From positions 186,001-250,000 of the forward strand of contig NZ_BDBM01000002.1 in NCBI RefSeq assembly GCF_001612985.1: a stretch of DNA of 64,000 nt. The letters run 5' to 3'. This document shows positions 9,812 to 18,500 of this stretch, piece by piece. Every line of letters starts with the position of its first letter. Within the stretch, counting starts at the first letter, position 1. The position numbers and the translations under genes are program-made. This stretch comes from Nocardia gamkensis NBRC 108242 (lineage in GTDB: Bacteria; Actinomycetota; Actinomycetes; Mycobacteriales; Mycobacteriaceae). A model generated the notes under the pieces. That model worked only from the letters and a program-made list of their open reading frames with translations. It ran no database searches and had not been told where the DNA came from.

Positions 9812-10096
9812 CTACTTCTCCAGCTTCTCCAACATCCAAGTGCCGACGACGTACATGTCGTCAGCGGGGATGGCGCGCGTGTAGTGCAGCGGTGGGGTTA
9901 TCCAGCGGATCCGACGCCACCCGCTGGCCGGACGGATGACCCATCCGCCGTACTCACGGCGAGGGTTCCACTGGTTCTCGCCGGTGTAGCCAGGCGCGCG
10001 GGAGACACCCCGGATCCGGAGGTACAGGGTTTGGCGCAACCAGAGCCAGCGAGTCGACCAAGTGACAGGGCCGCTGCTGATAAATAGCAGCTTCAC
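9812..10096 (-). CDS. Hypothetical basic protein, last gene of the accessory operon
   Basis: 94 aa from GTG 10096, nine nt after the stop of the secreted-protein gene, so likely translated by coupling. It is rich in Trp, Arg and Tyr (TWSTRWLWLRQTLYLRIRG, REYGGWVIRPASGWRRIRWI). No signal peptide, membrane span or domain was recognised. Confidence 0.5.
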   Translation of the reverse strand: MKLLFISSGPVTWSTRWLWLRQTLYLRIRGVSRAPGYTGENQWNPRREYGGWVIRPASGWRRIRWITPPLHYTRAIPADDMYVVGTWMLEKLEK

Positions 10097-10105
10097 GGGG
10101 CCAAC

Positions 10106-10543
10106 CTAGCACTGGATGAAGGTCGCTATGGTCTCCTTGCGGCCCTCATCCGTCCCGGTGCCCCAGGTAGCCCGCATGACGATCTTGCCCTGCCACACGC
10201 CGGGTACGCAGTCCAACGCCATCGTGGCGACGTGAAGAGTGGGGTTGGGGATCTGGGTGACAACGACGTGGTCACCCTTCGGCTTCGGGTTGCTGGTGCC
10301 CGACCGGTGCCATAGCTGCAATTCAATGCGGAACGCGGCCGGGGCGGGGTCGCATTTCACTGTTCCGCCGACGACGACGGCTTTGTGCAGCAGGTAGGGC
10401 TCCTTGTTGAACGCGAAGGTGCAGGCACGGTCAGCGGTGGCCTGGTATCCGGGGTCGGCGTGCGCGGCGGCCGGGGCGACTCCGGCGAGCACTGCCGCTG
10501 CGGCGCACCCCACGCGCAGAGAGCGGCCGATTCGTAATTTCAT
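10106..10543 (-). CDS. Secreted hypothetical protein in the accessory operon
   Basis: 145 aa, start ATG 10543 chosen for the strong GGAGGA site. It has a clean signal peptide (MKLRIGRSLRVGCAAAAVLAG... cleaved near AHADPGY). The mature domain of about 115 residues has four cysteines (RACTFAF, VKCDPAP, LDCVPG, terminal IQC) that could pair, and a beta-rich pattern (FRIELQLWHRSG, HVVVTQIP, GKIVMRATWGTG). No family recognised. The start codon overlaps a TGA of the upstream gene by ATGA if that gene is read in its shifted frame. Confidence 0.65.
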   Translation of the reverse strand: MKLRIGRSLRVGCAAAAVLAGVAPAAAHADPGYQATADRACTFAFNKEPYLLHKAVVVGGTVKCDPAPAAFRIELQLWHRSGTSNPKPKGDHVVVTQIPNPTLHVATMALDCVPGVWQGKIVMRATWGTGTDEGRKETIATFIQC

Positions 10544-10885
10544 GTCTTCCTCCTTCTGGGGTGGGCGTGCCGACCACCTCGCCGGGTCGGTGCCGTTGAT
10601 GTGACGTAGAGGGGTGGGGCGACTCCGGCCGCACGCAGTACCCGCTGGATCTCCCGCTTGCGTGCGCAGCAGCCGAGACGGCAGCCGAAGATGCCGGGCC
10701 CACTGCTGGCGGGCCTGCTCGACCGTCAGCGGCAGGGGCGGAGGCTCGTGGCTGAGGCGTTCGTCGATTTCGATGAACCGTGGCCCGGTCGCTGGTGCAC
10801 CGGTTGCCAGCCAGGCAGTGACGAACACGCAGGCGATGACGGCGGCGGCCATCGCGGCGAGGGTCAGCACCGGCCCGGCGGGCAT
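10540..10885 (-). pseudogene. Frameshifted small membrane-protein gene, or two-frame overlap
   Basis: The frame starting at ATG 10885 gives MPAGPVLTLAAM plus one transmembrane helix and a charged tail to about WARHL. It then runs without a stop straight into the next gene's start. A second frame, open from 10725, reads CCARKREIQRVLRAAGV and ends at a TGA overlapping the next ATG as ATGA, the usual operon junction. A one-base insertion between about 10725 and 10650 joining the two would explain both. The start overlaps the DUF4254 gene by 22 nt. Confidence 0.45.
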
Positions 10886-11307
10886 TGCTGTCCGTCCACC
10901 ACCGCGGCGACGAGGTCGGCCCACTGGGTGGCGAGGTACCCCACCTGCGACCACGCTGCGTGGAGGTCGTCCTGCGGGACTTCGTTCGGTGCGAGCAGCA
11001 GCACTTCGGCGTCGATATACGCGGCGGCGAGCGCGTCAGCGGCGGGCCCGACATCGGCGGCGCGGGTGGCCGGCGCGAGGTGGGTGGTCACCCACTGGTT
11101 GATCAATGTGACGAGCTCGGCGCGGAGGTGGTCGACGTCTGCGGTGCGGCCGGGGTCGATGTACCGGGTGCGGTGCAGGTGCCCAAGTGCGCGGGCCCAC
11201 TTCGTGATCAGGTGATCGCCCGGCCTGTCACCAGCGACGTAGCGGATCGCGGCACTGAGCTCGTGCCAGTCCGGCAACCCACATTGAGACCTGTTGCCCG
11301 CGTCCAT
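10864..11307 (-). CDS. DUF4254-like protein
   Basis: 147 aa. The opening LPDWHELSAAIR, the HRTRYIDPGRTADVDHLRAELV helix and the INQWV segment followed by a helical tail resemble actinobacterial DUF4254 proteins, whose function is unknown to me. There is no signal peptide, so it is probably cytoplasmic. GTG 11310 immediately before ATG 11307 could also serve. It begins eight nt after the stop of the upstream 59-aa gene, supporting one operon. Confidence 0.65.
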   Translation of the reverse strand: MDAGNRSQCGLPDWHELSAAIRYVAGDRPGDHLITKWARALGHLHRTRYIDPGRTADVDHLRAELVTLINQWVTTHLAPATRAADVGPAADALAAAYIDAEVLLLAPNEVPQDDLHAAWSQVGYLATQWADLVAAVVDGQQCPPGRC

Positions 11308-11315
11308 CACCGCGC

Positions 11316-11495
11316 CTACCCCCGCGATCCGAGCGAGTAGGCCATCGCGGCGAGGTATTGCAGGCACCCGCCGCCGTGGCCGGAGTGGTCGACGAGGACG
11401 AAGCGGGCGCGGTCCAGGTCGAGATCGGTGGGTTCGGTTCCGCAGTCGCGGTAGTGCGCGGCCCACAGGTCCCGGGTGTCTCGCGAAATACGCAT
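11316..11495 (-). CDS. Hypothetical 59-aa protein, first gene of the accessory operon
   Basis: ATG 11495 follows GGAGG at ideal spacing. The product MRISRDTRDLWAAHYRDCG ends in a conserved-looking core, ARFVLVDHSGHGGGCLQYLA. No family named. It is transcribed away from the XRE regulator gene, with the inverted repeats at 11689-11738 lying between them. Confidence 0.55.
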   Translation of the reverse strand: MRISRDTRDLWAAHYRDCGTEPTDLDLDRARFVLVDHSGHGGGCLQYLAAMAYSLGSRG

Positions 11496-11688
11496 GGCGG
11501 CCTCCGTGGCAGGCAGGTTCGGGGGCACACCGGTGCCGGAACCGGCCGCGCAGTCCGAACCGAAGATGACCTCCGCACGCGGCCGGGTACGCATCCGAGA
11601 CGGAGATGAGGAATCGCCTGCGGTCCAGCACCGGTGTGCTGTTTCATCGTCGTCGGGGCGGGTTGAAGCAACCAGGCAGTAGCGACGC

Positions 11689-11738
11689 AGTTGCAACGCA
11701 ACTTCGCAGGATCTCCTCTGAGCGATTCGAGAGCGAAT
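11689..11738. promoter_or_regulatory. Two inverted repeats in the divergent promoter region
   Basis: AGTTGC-AAC-GCAACT at 11689-11703 and ATTCG-AGAG-CGAAT at 11725-11738 lie in the 308-bp gap between the DUF4254 operon and the XRE regulator. They are natural candidates for the regulator's binding sites. The rest of the gap shows no gene. Confidence 0.4.
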
Positions 11739-11803
11739 GCGGTTGAACCGGTGTAGCTTTCGATATCGCCACGGCGGCACGAGCAGGGGGCTGGAGCGAG
11801 CCG

Positions 11804-13162
11804 ATGATCATCTATCGCTGGACCGGAGTGGAATCGAAAGCGCTGCGCGAGGCGATGCTTCTCAGCATCGAAAAGTTCGCGGCCAGAACGGGAATCTCGT
11901 CACGGTCGGTTACGAACTGGGAGCTTCAGGGTGTCTCGGCGCATATGCGTCCGAGCAGCCGGGAACTGCTGGACAAGGCGCTCGCGGAAGCGTCGCCGGA
12001 GGTGATTGCCCGGTTCGAGCGGGCCCTCGCCGAGATCCGATCGCAGCGAGACGAACCCGACGACGGTCTTCCGGTAACGGTTACGCTGGCGAATGACACC
12101 CCCGGTCGGTTGGTGCCGATCGCGTCGGGTGCTGGTGATGCTGATCAGGTCTGGGTGCGCGCCCGGACCGCCGCCGGAGAGGTCGTCCTCGTGTCACTCC
12201 CACGTCGCACCGTAGTCGCAGGATTCGGTGCCGCAGCCCTAGCCGCCGCCGTGGGCGCCAAGTCCGCGGCGGCCCTGGCTCACAGTCACATCGACCATCC
12301 CGCCCACTTCCGCACGCTGCGCACGGCGTTGATCGAGAGCGACAACCTCTACGGCGGACAATCAGTGGTCCCGCTGGTCGAGCAGAATCTCGAAATCATG
12401 AACCAGCTGCGGTGCGCGGGGATCGGCGACGCCGCCGAGATGCAACGCATGCGGATCTTCTACGCCGAGTTCGCGGCGTGGCTGTATCAGGACGCGTGCA
12501 ACTGGTCTCGTGCTCAGCACTGGACCGATCGCGCCCTGACGTGGTCGCACCAGCTCGGCGACGACTACTGCATCGCGGCGACCCTGATCCGGAAGGCGCA
12601 GATCGCGAACGACATGGAAGACGGCACCGAGGCAATGGAGTTGGCCGAGGCTGCCGAACGCGCCGCGCCTCCGGGAACCCGCTTCGCTGCGGTGGCAGCG
12701 ACATTCGCCGGGCACGGTGCCGCGCTGGCCGGTGACCGCTCGGGCAGCGCCCGTGCGTTCGACCGGGCCCGGACGCTGGCGGCCGACTCGGACGCGGATC
12801 CAGTGTGGGGTGGGTTCCTCGACGGGCCGTACATCGACGCGCACCAGGCGCACGGGCGCGCAGCGCTGGGCGACTATCGGACGGCGATCGACCAGTTCGG
12901 TCGGGCGATCAGCGGAATGCAGTCCGGGTTCACGCGCGATGAAGCTGTTTACACCTCGCGGCAGGCGCTCGCGTACGCGTGCGCGGGTGAGGCCGAGCCA
13001 GCTGCCACGCTTGGGCTGGCGGCGATGCAGGTCGGCGTCAGCACCGGATCCGAACGCGTTCTGCAGAATGTGCGCAAGGTCGATGAGCTGCTGTCGGGGC
13101 GGCACCTGCCCGAGGTCGCGCAGTTTCGTGAGGCCGCCGAGCGTTGGGCGGTCCTCTCGTGA
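11804..13162 (+). CDS. XRE-type regulator with C-terminal TPR-like repeats
   Basis: 452 aa. An N-terminal helix-turn-helix (LREAMLLSIEKFAARTGISSRSVTNWE, residues 12-40) would bind DNA. A linker with a small hydrophobic Ala/Gly-rich segment (residues 130-155) follows. The C-terminal 290 residues are helical repeats resembling TPR (RIFYAEFAAWLYQDACNWSRAQHWTDRALTWS, AHQAHGRAALGDYRTAIDQFGRAIS), the layout of peptide-sensing or signalling regulators common in actinomycete accessory regions. ATG 11804 follows GGAGCGA. Its stop overlaps the next gene by GTGA, so both form one transcript. The likely target is the divergent operon, by inference from position. Confidence 0.8.
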   Translation: MIIYRWTGVESKALREAMLLSIEKFAARTGISSRSVTNWELQGVSAHMRPSSRELLDKALAEASPEVIARFERALAEIRSQRDEPDDGLPVTVTLANDTPGRLVPIASGAGDADQVWVRARTAAGEVVLVSLPRRTVVAGFGAAALAAAVGAKSAAALAHSHIDHPAHFRTLRTALIESDNLYGGQSVVPLVEQNLEIMNQLRCAGIGDAAEMQRMRIFYAEFAAWLYQDACNWSRAQHWTDRALTWSHQLGDDYCIAATLIRKAQIANDMEDGTEAMELAEAAERAAPPGTRFAAVAATFAGHGAALAGDRSGSARAFDRARTLAADSDADPVWGGFLDGPYIDAHQAHGRAALGDYRTAIDQFGRAISGMQSGFTRDEAVYTSRQALAYACAGEAEPAATLGLAAMQVGVSTGSERVLQNVRKVDELLSGRHLPEVAQFREAAERWAVLS

Positions 13163-13839
13163 CGCGCCCTTTCGTGCTGCTGTCGGTCGCGACCAGCATC
13201 GACGGCTACATCGATGACACGACCGCCGAGCGGCTGCTGCTGTCCAACGCCGAGGACTTCGATCGCGTCGACCAGGTCCGCGCCGACTCCGATGCCATCC
13301 TGATCGGAGCGGGCACGATCCGCGCCGACAATCCCCGGCTCATCGTGAAGAGCGAGGACCGGCAGAACGAACGCGCGGCCGCGGACCGGGCACGGCAGCC
13401 GTTGAAGGTGACCGTCACCGACAGCGGCAACCTCGACCCCGAGGCGAAGTTCTGGCACCACGGCACTGACGAGCACCGGCCCGTGGTCTACACGACCGAG
13501 GCCGGCGCAGCGAAGGCGCGCGAACAGCTCGGCGACCTGGCGGACGTGGTCGCGCTCGGCGAGACAGTGGACTTCGGTGCGCTGCTCGATGACCTCGGTG
13601 CCCGGGGTGTCGGCCGGTTGATGGTCGAGGGCGGCTCCCACATGCACACGGTGTTCCTGTCAGCGGGACTCGCCGACGAGCTGCACCTCGCGATCGGCCC
13701 TACCCTGGTCGGCGACCCCAGTGCGCCGCGGTTCGTGAATCCTGCGCAATTCCCGGGCGGCTCGACGCGGCGGATGCGTTTGGTCGACGTCACCCAGCTC
13801 GGCGACGTCGCGGTGCTGCGCTACCACCCGAAGGCGTAG
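13159..13839 (+). CDS. RibD C-terminal/dihydrofolate-reductase-like protein
   Basis: 226 aa from the GTG overlapping the regulator's stop. The PFVLLSVATSIDGYI start, DAILIGAGTIRADNPRL core and GVGRLMVEGGSHMHTVFL segment match the RibD_C family of NADPH-dependent reductases, which includes 5-amino-6-ribosylamino-uracil reductase. No rib genes are nearby and there is no deaminase domain. It may therefore act on another substrate; coupling to the XRE gene suggests a role in the accessory locus. Confidence 0.8.
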   Translation: MTRPFVLLSVATSIDGYIDDTTAERLLLSNAEDFDRVDQVRADSDAILIGAGTIRADNPRLIVKSEDRQNERAAADRARQPLKVTVTDSGNLDPEAKFWHHGTDEHRPVVYTTEAGAAKAREQLGDLADVVALGETVDFGALLDDLGARGVGRLMVEGGSHMHTVFLSAGLADELHLAIGPTLVGDPSAPRFVNPAQFPGGSTRRMRLVDVTQLGDVAVLRYHPKA

Positions 13840-14006
13840 GTCGGTACCGGTCGTCGGTATCAGTCTGCGGCGGCCGCTATTCCTCCCCATCGCAACAGCT
13901 CGCGGCACGTCGAGGATCCGGTCGAGCGCCATACTGGGCCGTTCGCCGCGTCGGGCGTTCTCGTTCACGGCGGCGGCCGTGTGCGGCAGCGTCGACTTGC
14001 ACAAGA

Positions 14007-14034
14007 GGCCCACCTCCGCGCTCGGAGGTGGGCC
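14007..14034 (-). terminator. Terminator of the second small secreted-protein gene
   Basis: A 12-bp stem GGCCCACCTCCG / CGGAGGTGGGCC with a four-base loop, nearly the same as at 8916-8947. It lies 22 bp after the minus-strand gene that ends at 14056. Confidence 0.75.
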
Positions 14035-14055
14035 CGCTTCGATGTGGCGGGTCGG

Positions 14056-14397
14056 CTAGCTCGACCCGGTCGGCGGCATGAACTGCTGCTGCGGGCCGTC
14101 CTGCCGTTGGCCGTCGTTCGGGCCACGGCCCGGTCCGTTGTCCGGTCCGCGCCCCGGACCGTCGTTCTGCCCACGGCCCGGATCGTCACGCCGTTCGTCA
14201 TGTGCGGACTGGCGCGACCAGTCGTCGTGGTCGGCTACCTGCTGCGGTGCGTCCACCAGCTGTACCACGCCCGGGGCTGCCGGGGTTTCGGCGGATGCGG
14301 TCGACGCGAGGGCCGCCAGGGGGACAGCGATCAGCGCGCCGGCCACGGCGACCCGGGCCAGACGTCGCAGCGGCGTAGCGGTTTTGGAGAGCGACAC
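14056..14397 (-). CDS. Small secreted protein of unknown function, copy 2
   Basis: 113 aa from GTG 14397, preceded by AAGGAAGGAA. The signal peptide matches copy 1 almost residue for residue and the mature start (AETPA...VQLVDAPQQ) is shared. The middle is a run of imperfect short repeats, DPGRGQNDGPGRGPDNG, rich in Gly, Asn, Asp and Arg. The end is again PPTGSS. Probably an intrinsically disordered exported or cell-wall peptide. Confidence 0.72.
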   Translation of the reverse strand: MSLSKTATPLRRLARVAVAGALIAVPLAALASTASAETPAAPGVVQLVDAPQQVADHDDWSRQSAHDERRDDPGRGQNDGPGRGPDNGPGRGPNDGQRQDGPQQQFMPPTGSS

Positions 14398-14510
14398 GAA
14401 GTTCCTTCCTTTCGGATCGTGGGCCGCCGTTCGGAGCGGCTCACGTGTCCTATTTCAGATCGTGTCACTGGCAAATCGATGCGACCGGCCTGGCACTCGG
14501 CTGTGAATGC

Positions 14511-15125
14511 TCAGCGCGGGCCGATATTGCGCGGCAAAAGATCCCAGACGTGCCCGTTCTCGTTGACGGTCGCGGCGGTGCGGCGTCCCGTGCGGGAGAA
14601 CAGGATCCTGGTGATCGAGCAGTAATCGATGGGGAAGGTCAGCGGCCTTTCCAGCGCGAGGACCTCTTGCAGCAGCACGTTGATCACACCGCCGTGCGCG
14701 AACACGACCACGGTGTCCGCCGGATCGGTGGCCGCGACGACATCGGAGACGGCGGCGTGCACCCTGGCCTTGAATGCCGCACCGTCGACCTGCACCGGAA
14801 GATGCCCGGCCTTGATCCGGTCATAGGCGTCGCGGAATTCGACCTTGGCATCCTCGATGGGGATGTAGGCAGGCAGATCGCGATCGTATTCGGCGAGTCC
14901 GTCGATGACGTCGACGCCGAGACCCAGCTTCGCGGCGGTCGGTGCCGCCGTTTCCCTGGCCCGCCGCTGCGGGCTGCTCACCACACGGGACACCCGGTGA
15001 TGACCGAGCGCCGCGGGCACCCGCTCGGCTTGCTCCAGCCCCACCGGAGCCAACTCCGGATCGGCGGGCCCGCTCGAACTCGACATCCGGACCGGCTGAG
15101 CATGGCGAACGAGAATCAACTGCAC
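14511..15125 (-). CDS. Histidine phosphatase family protein
   Basis: 204 aa from GTG 15125. The LILVRHAQP motif at the N-terminus holds the phospho-accepting His (RHA in place of RHG), and FAHGGVINVLL near residue 155 holds the second catalytic His. The middle RVVSSPQRRARETA segment completes the phosphoglycerate-mutase-like fold. The substrate cannot be told from sequence. Its last codons are duplicated at 9360-9450 and in part at 13958-13982, which marks it as the ancestral neighbour of the small secreted-protein gene. Confidence 0.85.
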   Translation of the reverse strand: MQLILVRHAQPVRMSSSSGPADPELAPVGLEQAERVPAALGHHRVSRVVSSPQRRARETAAPTAAKLGLGVDVIDGLAEYDRDLPAYIPIEDAKVEFRDAYDRIKAGHLPVQVDGAAFKARVHAAVSDVVAATDPADTVVVFAHGGVINVLLQEVLALERPLTFPIDYCSITRILFSRTGRRTAATVNENGHVWDLLPRNIGPR

Positions 15126-15211
15126 CCGCCCACTCTGCCGCATTCGCCTGGCCGGTCTCATCCCGCCCCGGGAGGACGTACGCAAAGCACGCCGCCGTGG
15201 AGGACGGAAGA

Positions 15212-15248
15212 CGACGGCCCGGTTCGCTTCGCGCGAGCCGGGCCGTCG
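15212..15248 (-). terminator. Terminator after the 70-aa membrane peptide gene
   Basis: An 11-bp stem, CGACGGCCCGG / CCGGGCCGTCG, with a 15-nt loop, just past the minus-strand stop at 15259. No T-tract is visible. Confidence 0.6.
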
Positions 15249-15258
15249 ATGTCTGCCG

Positions 15259-15471
15259 CTAGGTGTTCTTCTTGCGCTTGGTCAGCAGGTAGATGCCGCC
15301 GATGATCAGCGCGACCACCAGCAGGCAGCAGATCGCGCCGATGATCAGGCCGCCCCCGCCCCTGCTCTTCTTCTTCTTGGCGGCCAACTCGAGCGCGGAG
15401 TTCCACGTGTCGGGGCTGGCCCACACGGTGTGGTCCAGCAAACTCGCGTTCGTCAGCAGGTCAAGGTACAT
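15259..15471 (-). CDS. Small single-span membrane protein
   Basis: 70 aa from ATG 15471 with AAGGGG upstream. The N-terminal half is soluble (MYLDLLTNASLLDHTVWASP), followed by KKKKSRGGGG, a hydrophobic helix LIIGAICCLLVVALIIGGIYLL and the basic end TKRKKNT. The basic flanks on both sides leave topology open. No family recognised. Confidence 0.6.
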   Translation of the reverse strand: MYLDLLTNASLLDHTVWASPDTWNSALELAAKKKKSRGGGGLIIGAICCLLVVALIIGGIYLLTKRKKNT

Positions 15472-15571
15472 ATTCGAACCCCTTACGGTGTAGCGGCCTC
15501 CTCCCGGGGCCGAATCTCCAAGGGTAGCGGCCCGATTCGCTCGATGAGACCCTTCCGAGACGAAGCCCCGG

Positions 15572-18500
15572 TCAGCGTGGTTTCACCAAGGGGAACGGCA
15601 GTGTCTCGCGAATGCTGCGTCCGGTGATCAGCATGACGACTCGGTCCACGCCCATGCCGAGGCCGCCGGTCGGAGGCATGGCGTGCTCCAGCGCCTGCAA
15701 GAAGTCCTCATCCAGCTCCATCGCCTCCGGATCACCGTTGGCCGCGAGCAGCGACTGCTCGGTGAGCCTGCGGCGCTGCTCCACCGGGTCGGTGAGTTCG
15801 CTGTAAGCGGTGCCGAGTTCGACGCCCCAGGCGACGAGGTCCCAGCGTTCGGTGACGCCGGCGATACTGCGGTGCTGCCTGGTCAACGGGGACACCGAAG
15901 TCGGGAAGTTGATATAGAACGTCGGCTCCTCGGTACGGGATTCGACCAGGTGCTCGTACATCTCCAGCACCACCTGGCCCGCGTCCCAGCCGTGCTGATA
16001 GGGCACCCCCGCCTTCTCGCACAGTTCGCGCAACTCCTCGACCCCGGTCTCGGGGGTGATCTCGGCTTCGATCGCCTCCGACACCGCGCCGTGCACGGTC
16101 CGCACCCGCCACTCGCCGGAGATGTCCACTTCCTCGAAGGTCCCGTTCCCGTTGGGCCGCAACGCCACCATGGCGCCGTTGGCCGCGATCGCGGCGTTCT
16201 GGATCAGCCTTCGGCAGGTGTGCATCATGCGCTCGTAGTCGCTGTGCGCCTCGTAGGCCTCGAGAATGGTGAACTCGGGGTTGTGGCTGAAATCGACGCC
16301 CTCGTTGCGGAAGGTCCGCCCGATCTCGAACACCTTCTCCATACCGCCGACGCACAGCCGCTTCAGATACAGCTCGGGTGCGATCCGCAGGTACAGGTCG
16401 AGGTCGTAGGCGTTGATGTGCGTGACGAACGGCGTGGCGTTGGCGCCGCCGTGCACCTGTTGCAGGATCGGCGTCTCCACTTCCAGGTAACCCAGGGAAT
16501 TCAAGGAGTCCCGCAGCGAGCGCACCACCGCGCTCCGCTTGGCCAGCACCTCGCGGATCTCGGTGTTGATCGCCATGTCCACATAACGCTGCCGCACCCT
16601 GGCCTCGGGATCGGCCAGCCCTTTCCACTTGTCCGGCAACGGGTGCAGGCACTTGCCGAGCATGTGCCAGTCCGCCGCGAGCAGCGAGAGCTCACCGCGC
16701 CTGCTCGCCCCGATCTGTCCGCTCACCTCGATCAGATCGCCGAGATCGAAGTACTCGCCGAACTCGGCGCTGCGTGCGGCGCCGACCCGGTCGCGATCGA
16801 TGACCAGCTGGATATCGTCGGTCCAGTCCCGGACCACCGCGAAGATCACGCCACCGTAGTCGCGGATGCGCAGCAGCCTGCCGCACACCCGGACCGTGGT
16901 GCCGCGCGGGGATCGGCGCGCATCGGCGACGGTATGCGTCGGCGGGTAGGCCACCGGGTAGGGATCGATGCCGGATTCGGCCAGGCGCGCCAGCTTGTCC
17001 ATGCGCACGCGGACCTGTTCGGGCCTGCGCGGAAGCTGCTCCGCACCGTCGACCTCGGCGATGTCCGGCGGGCTGCCGTCCGCGTGCAGGCCCGTCACCG
17101 TGGCGGGCACCGCCGTGTGCTCGCCGGTGTGCGTCGCGGTGTCGGGCTCCTTGCCGAACCGCGGCAGGAAGCCCTCCGCCAGCGCGCTGGCCACCGCGAC
17201 GCGCGGAAGCTGCCTGCGCTCCTCGAACAGGAAGAACCGGGGCACCCAGTACGGCTGGTACTTCACGTTCGAGCGATACAGCGCCTCGAGCTGCCACCAG
17301 CGGGAGAAGAACAGCAGCACGCCGCGCCACAAGCGCAGCACGGGACCGGCCCCGATCCGGCCGCCCTCCTCGAACACCGAGCGGAAGACCGCGAAGTTCA
17401 GCGACACCTTGGTGATGCCGTACAGCTCGGAATTCAGCGCGAGCTGCGAGATCATCAGCTCCATCACACCGTTGGGGCCACCGGGGTCGCGGCGCATCAG
17501 CTCCAGCGAGACACCGGTGCGGCCCCACGGAACCAGCGACAGCATGCCGAGCACCCGCTCCTGCGGGTTGACCGCCTCCACCAGCAAGCAGTCGCGGTCC
17601 AGCGAATCGCCCAGCCGACCCAGCGCCATGGAGAATCCACGCTCGGTCTCGGTGTCGCGCCAGGCATCGGCGCGGGCGATGATCCGGGCGAATTCCTCGG
17701 CGGGGATATCGCGATGCCTGCGGATACGGACCGCTACGCCGTGCTTGCGCAGCCGGTTCGCGGCCTGCCGCACCGGCTTCATCTCGGGCCCGGCCAGTGA
17801 GAAGTTCCTGGTGTCCAGGATGGCTTCGTCGCCGAGGCGCAATGCGGAAAGGCCCGCCCGGCGGTACGCCGTCGCACCGAGTTCGCTCGCGCCCATCACC
17901 GCCGGAGCCCACCCGAATTGATCGGCCTGGCGCAGCCAGGCATCGATCGCCTGCGGCCATGCCTCGCGGATGCCGATCGGATCCCCACTGGCCAGGCAGA
18001 CACCCAGTTCCACCCGGTAGGTCACCGCCGCCTTGCCGCTTGGCGCGAACACCACCGCCTTGTCCCGGCGGGTGGCGAAGTAGCCGAGGGAATCCTCCAC
18101 GTCCGAACGCTCCAGCAACCCGCGGATGGCCGACTCGTCGGTGCCGGTCATCGCGTTCGCCGCCCGCTGCGAGCGCAGCAGGATCAGCACCGCGGCCAGC
18201 AGCGCGACGGCGCCGAACAGGCCGAGCAGGAAATTCACGAACGGCGGCGGATGCCCGTCGAAGTGCTCGTTGTCCGCCAGCACCGCCGCGGTCACGCGGT
18301 AGATCGCCCAGCCCGGGCGCTGCACGCCCCGCGGGAGACTGCCCGGGAACAATTCCACCAGGCCCCAGCCGAGCAGAGCGCCGATCGCGAGGCCACCCGC
18401 CAGCACACCGAGCGCCTTCCACCCTGCGCCGCGGCGCACCTTGGTGTAGAACTCCGGCCATGCCGCGATGAGCACACCGATCACGGCGAGATGCAGCACC

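Larger units (their letters stand above)
9453..13957. mobile_element. Accessory insertion of about 4.5 kb inside a duplicated unit
   Basis: Bounded on the left by a phosphatase 3' remnant (to about 9450) and on the right by what looks like the continuation of the same remnant (13958-13982, about 21 of 25 bases equal to 14556-14580). It carries the XRE/reductase pair, the DUF4254 operon and two small frames. No integrase, transposase or tRNA attachment site was seen, so the mechanism of entry is unknown. Boundaries are approximate. Confidence 0.45.
14007..14551 (+). repeat. Right copy of the ~540-bp diverged direct repeat
   Basis: Same order as the left copy: hairpin, small secreted-protein gene, then the end of the phosphatase gene, here intact. 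Divergence between the copies is visible throughout, most strongly in the middle of the small gene, so the duplication is not recent. Confidence 0.7.

Noticed and set aside
9453..13957. Integrative element with tRNA attachment site
   Set aside because: No integrase, recombinase or tRNA gene was recognised at or inside the segment, so only a generic insertion is claimed.
15683..17800. A 705-codon plus-strand frame opposite lysX
   Set aside because: Complement of the lysX coding frame; lysX motifs are complete and unambiguous.
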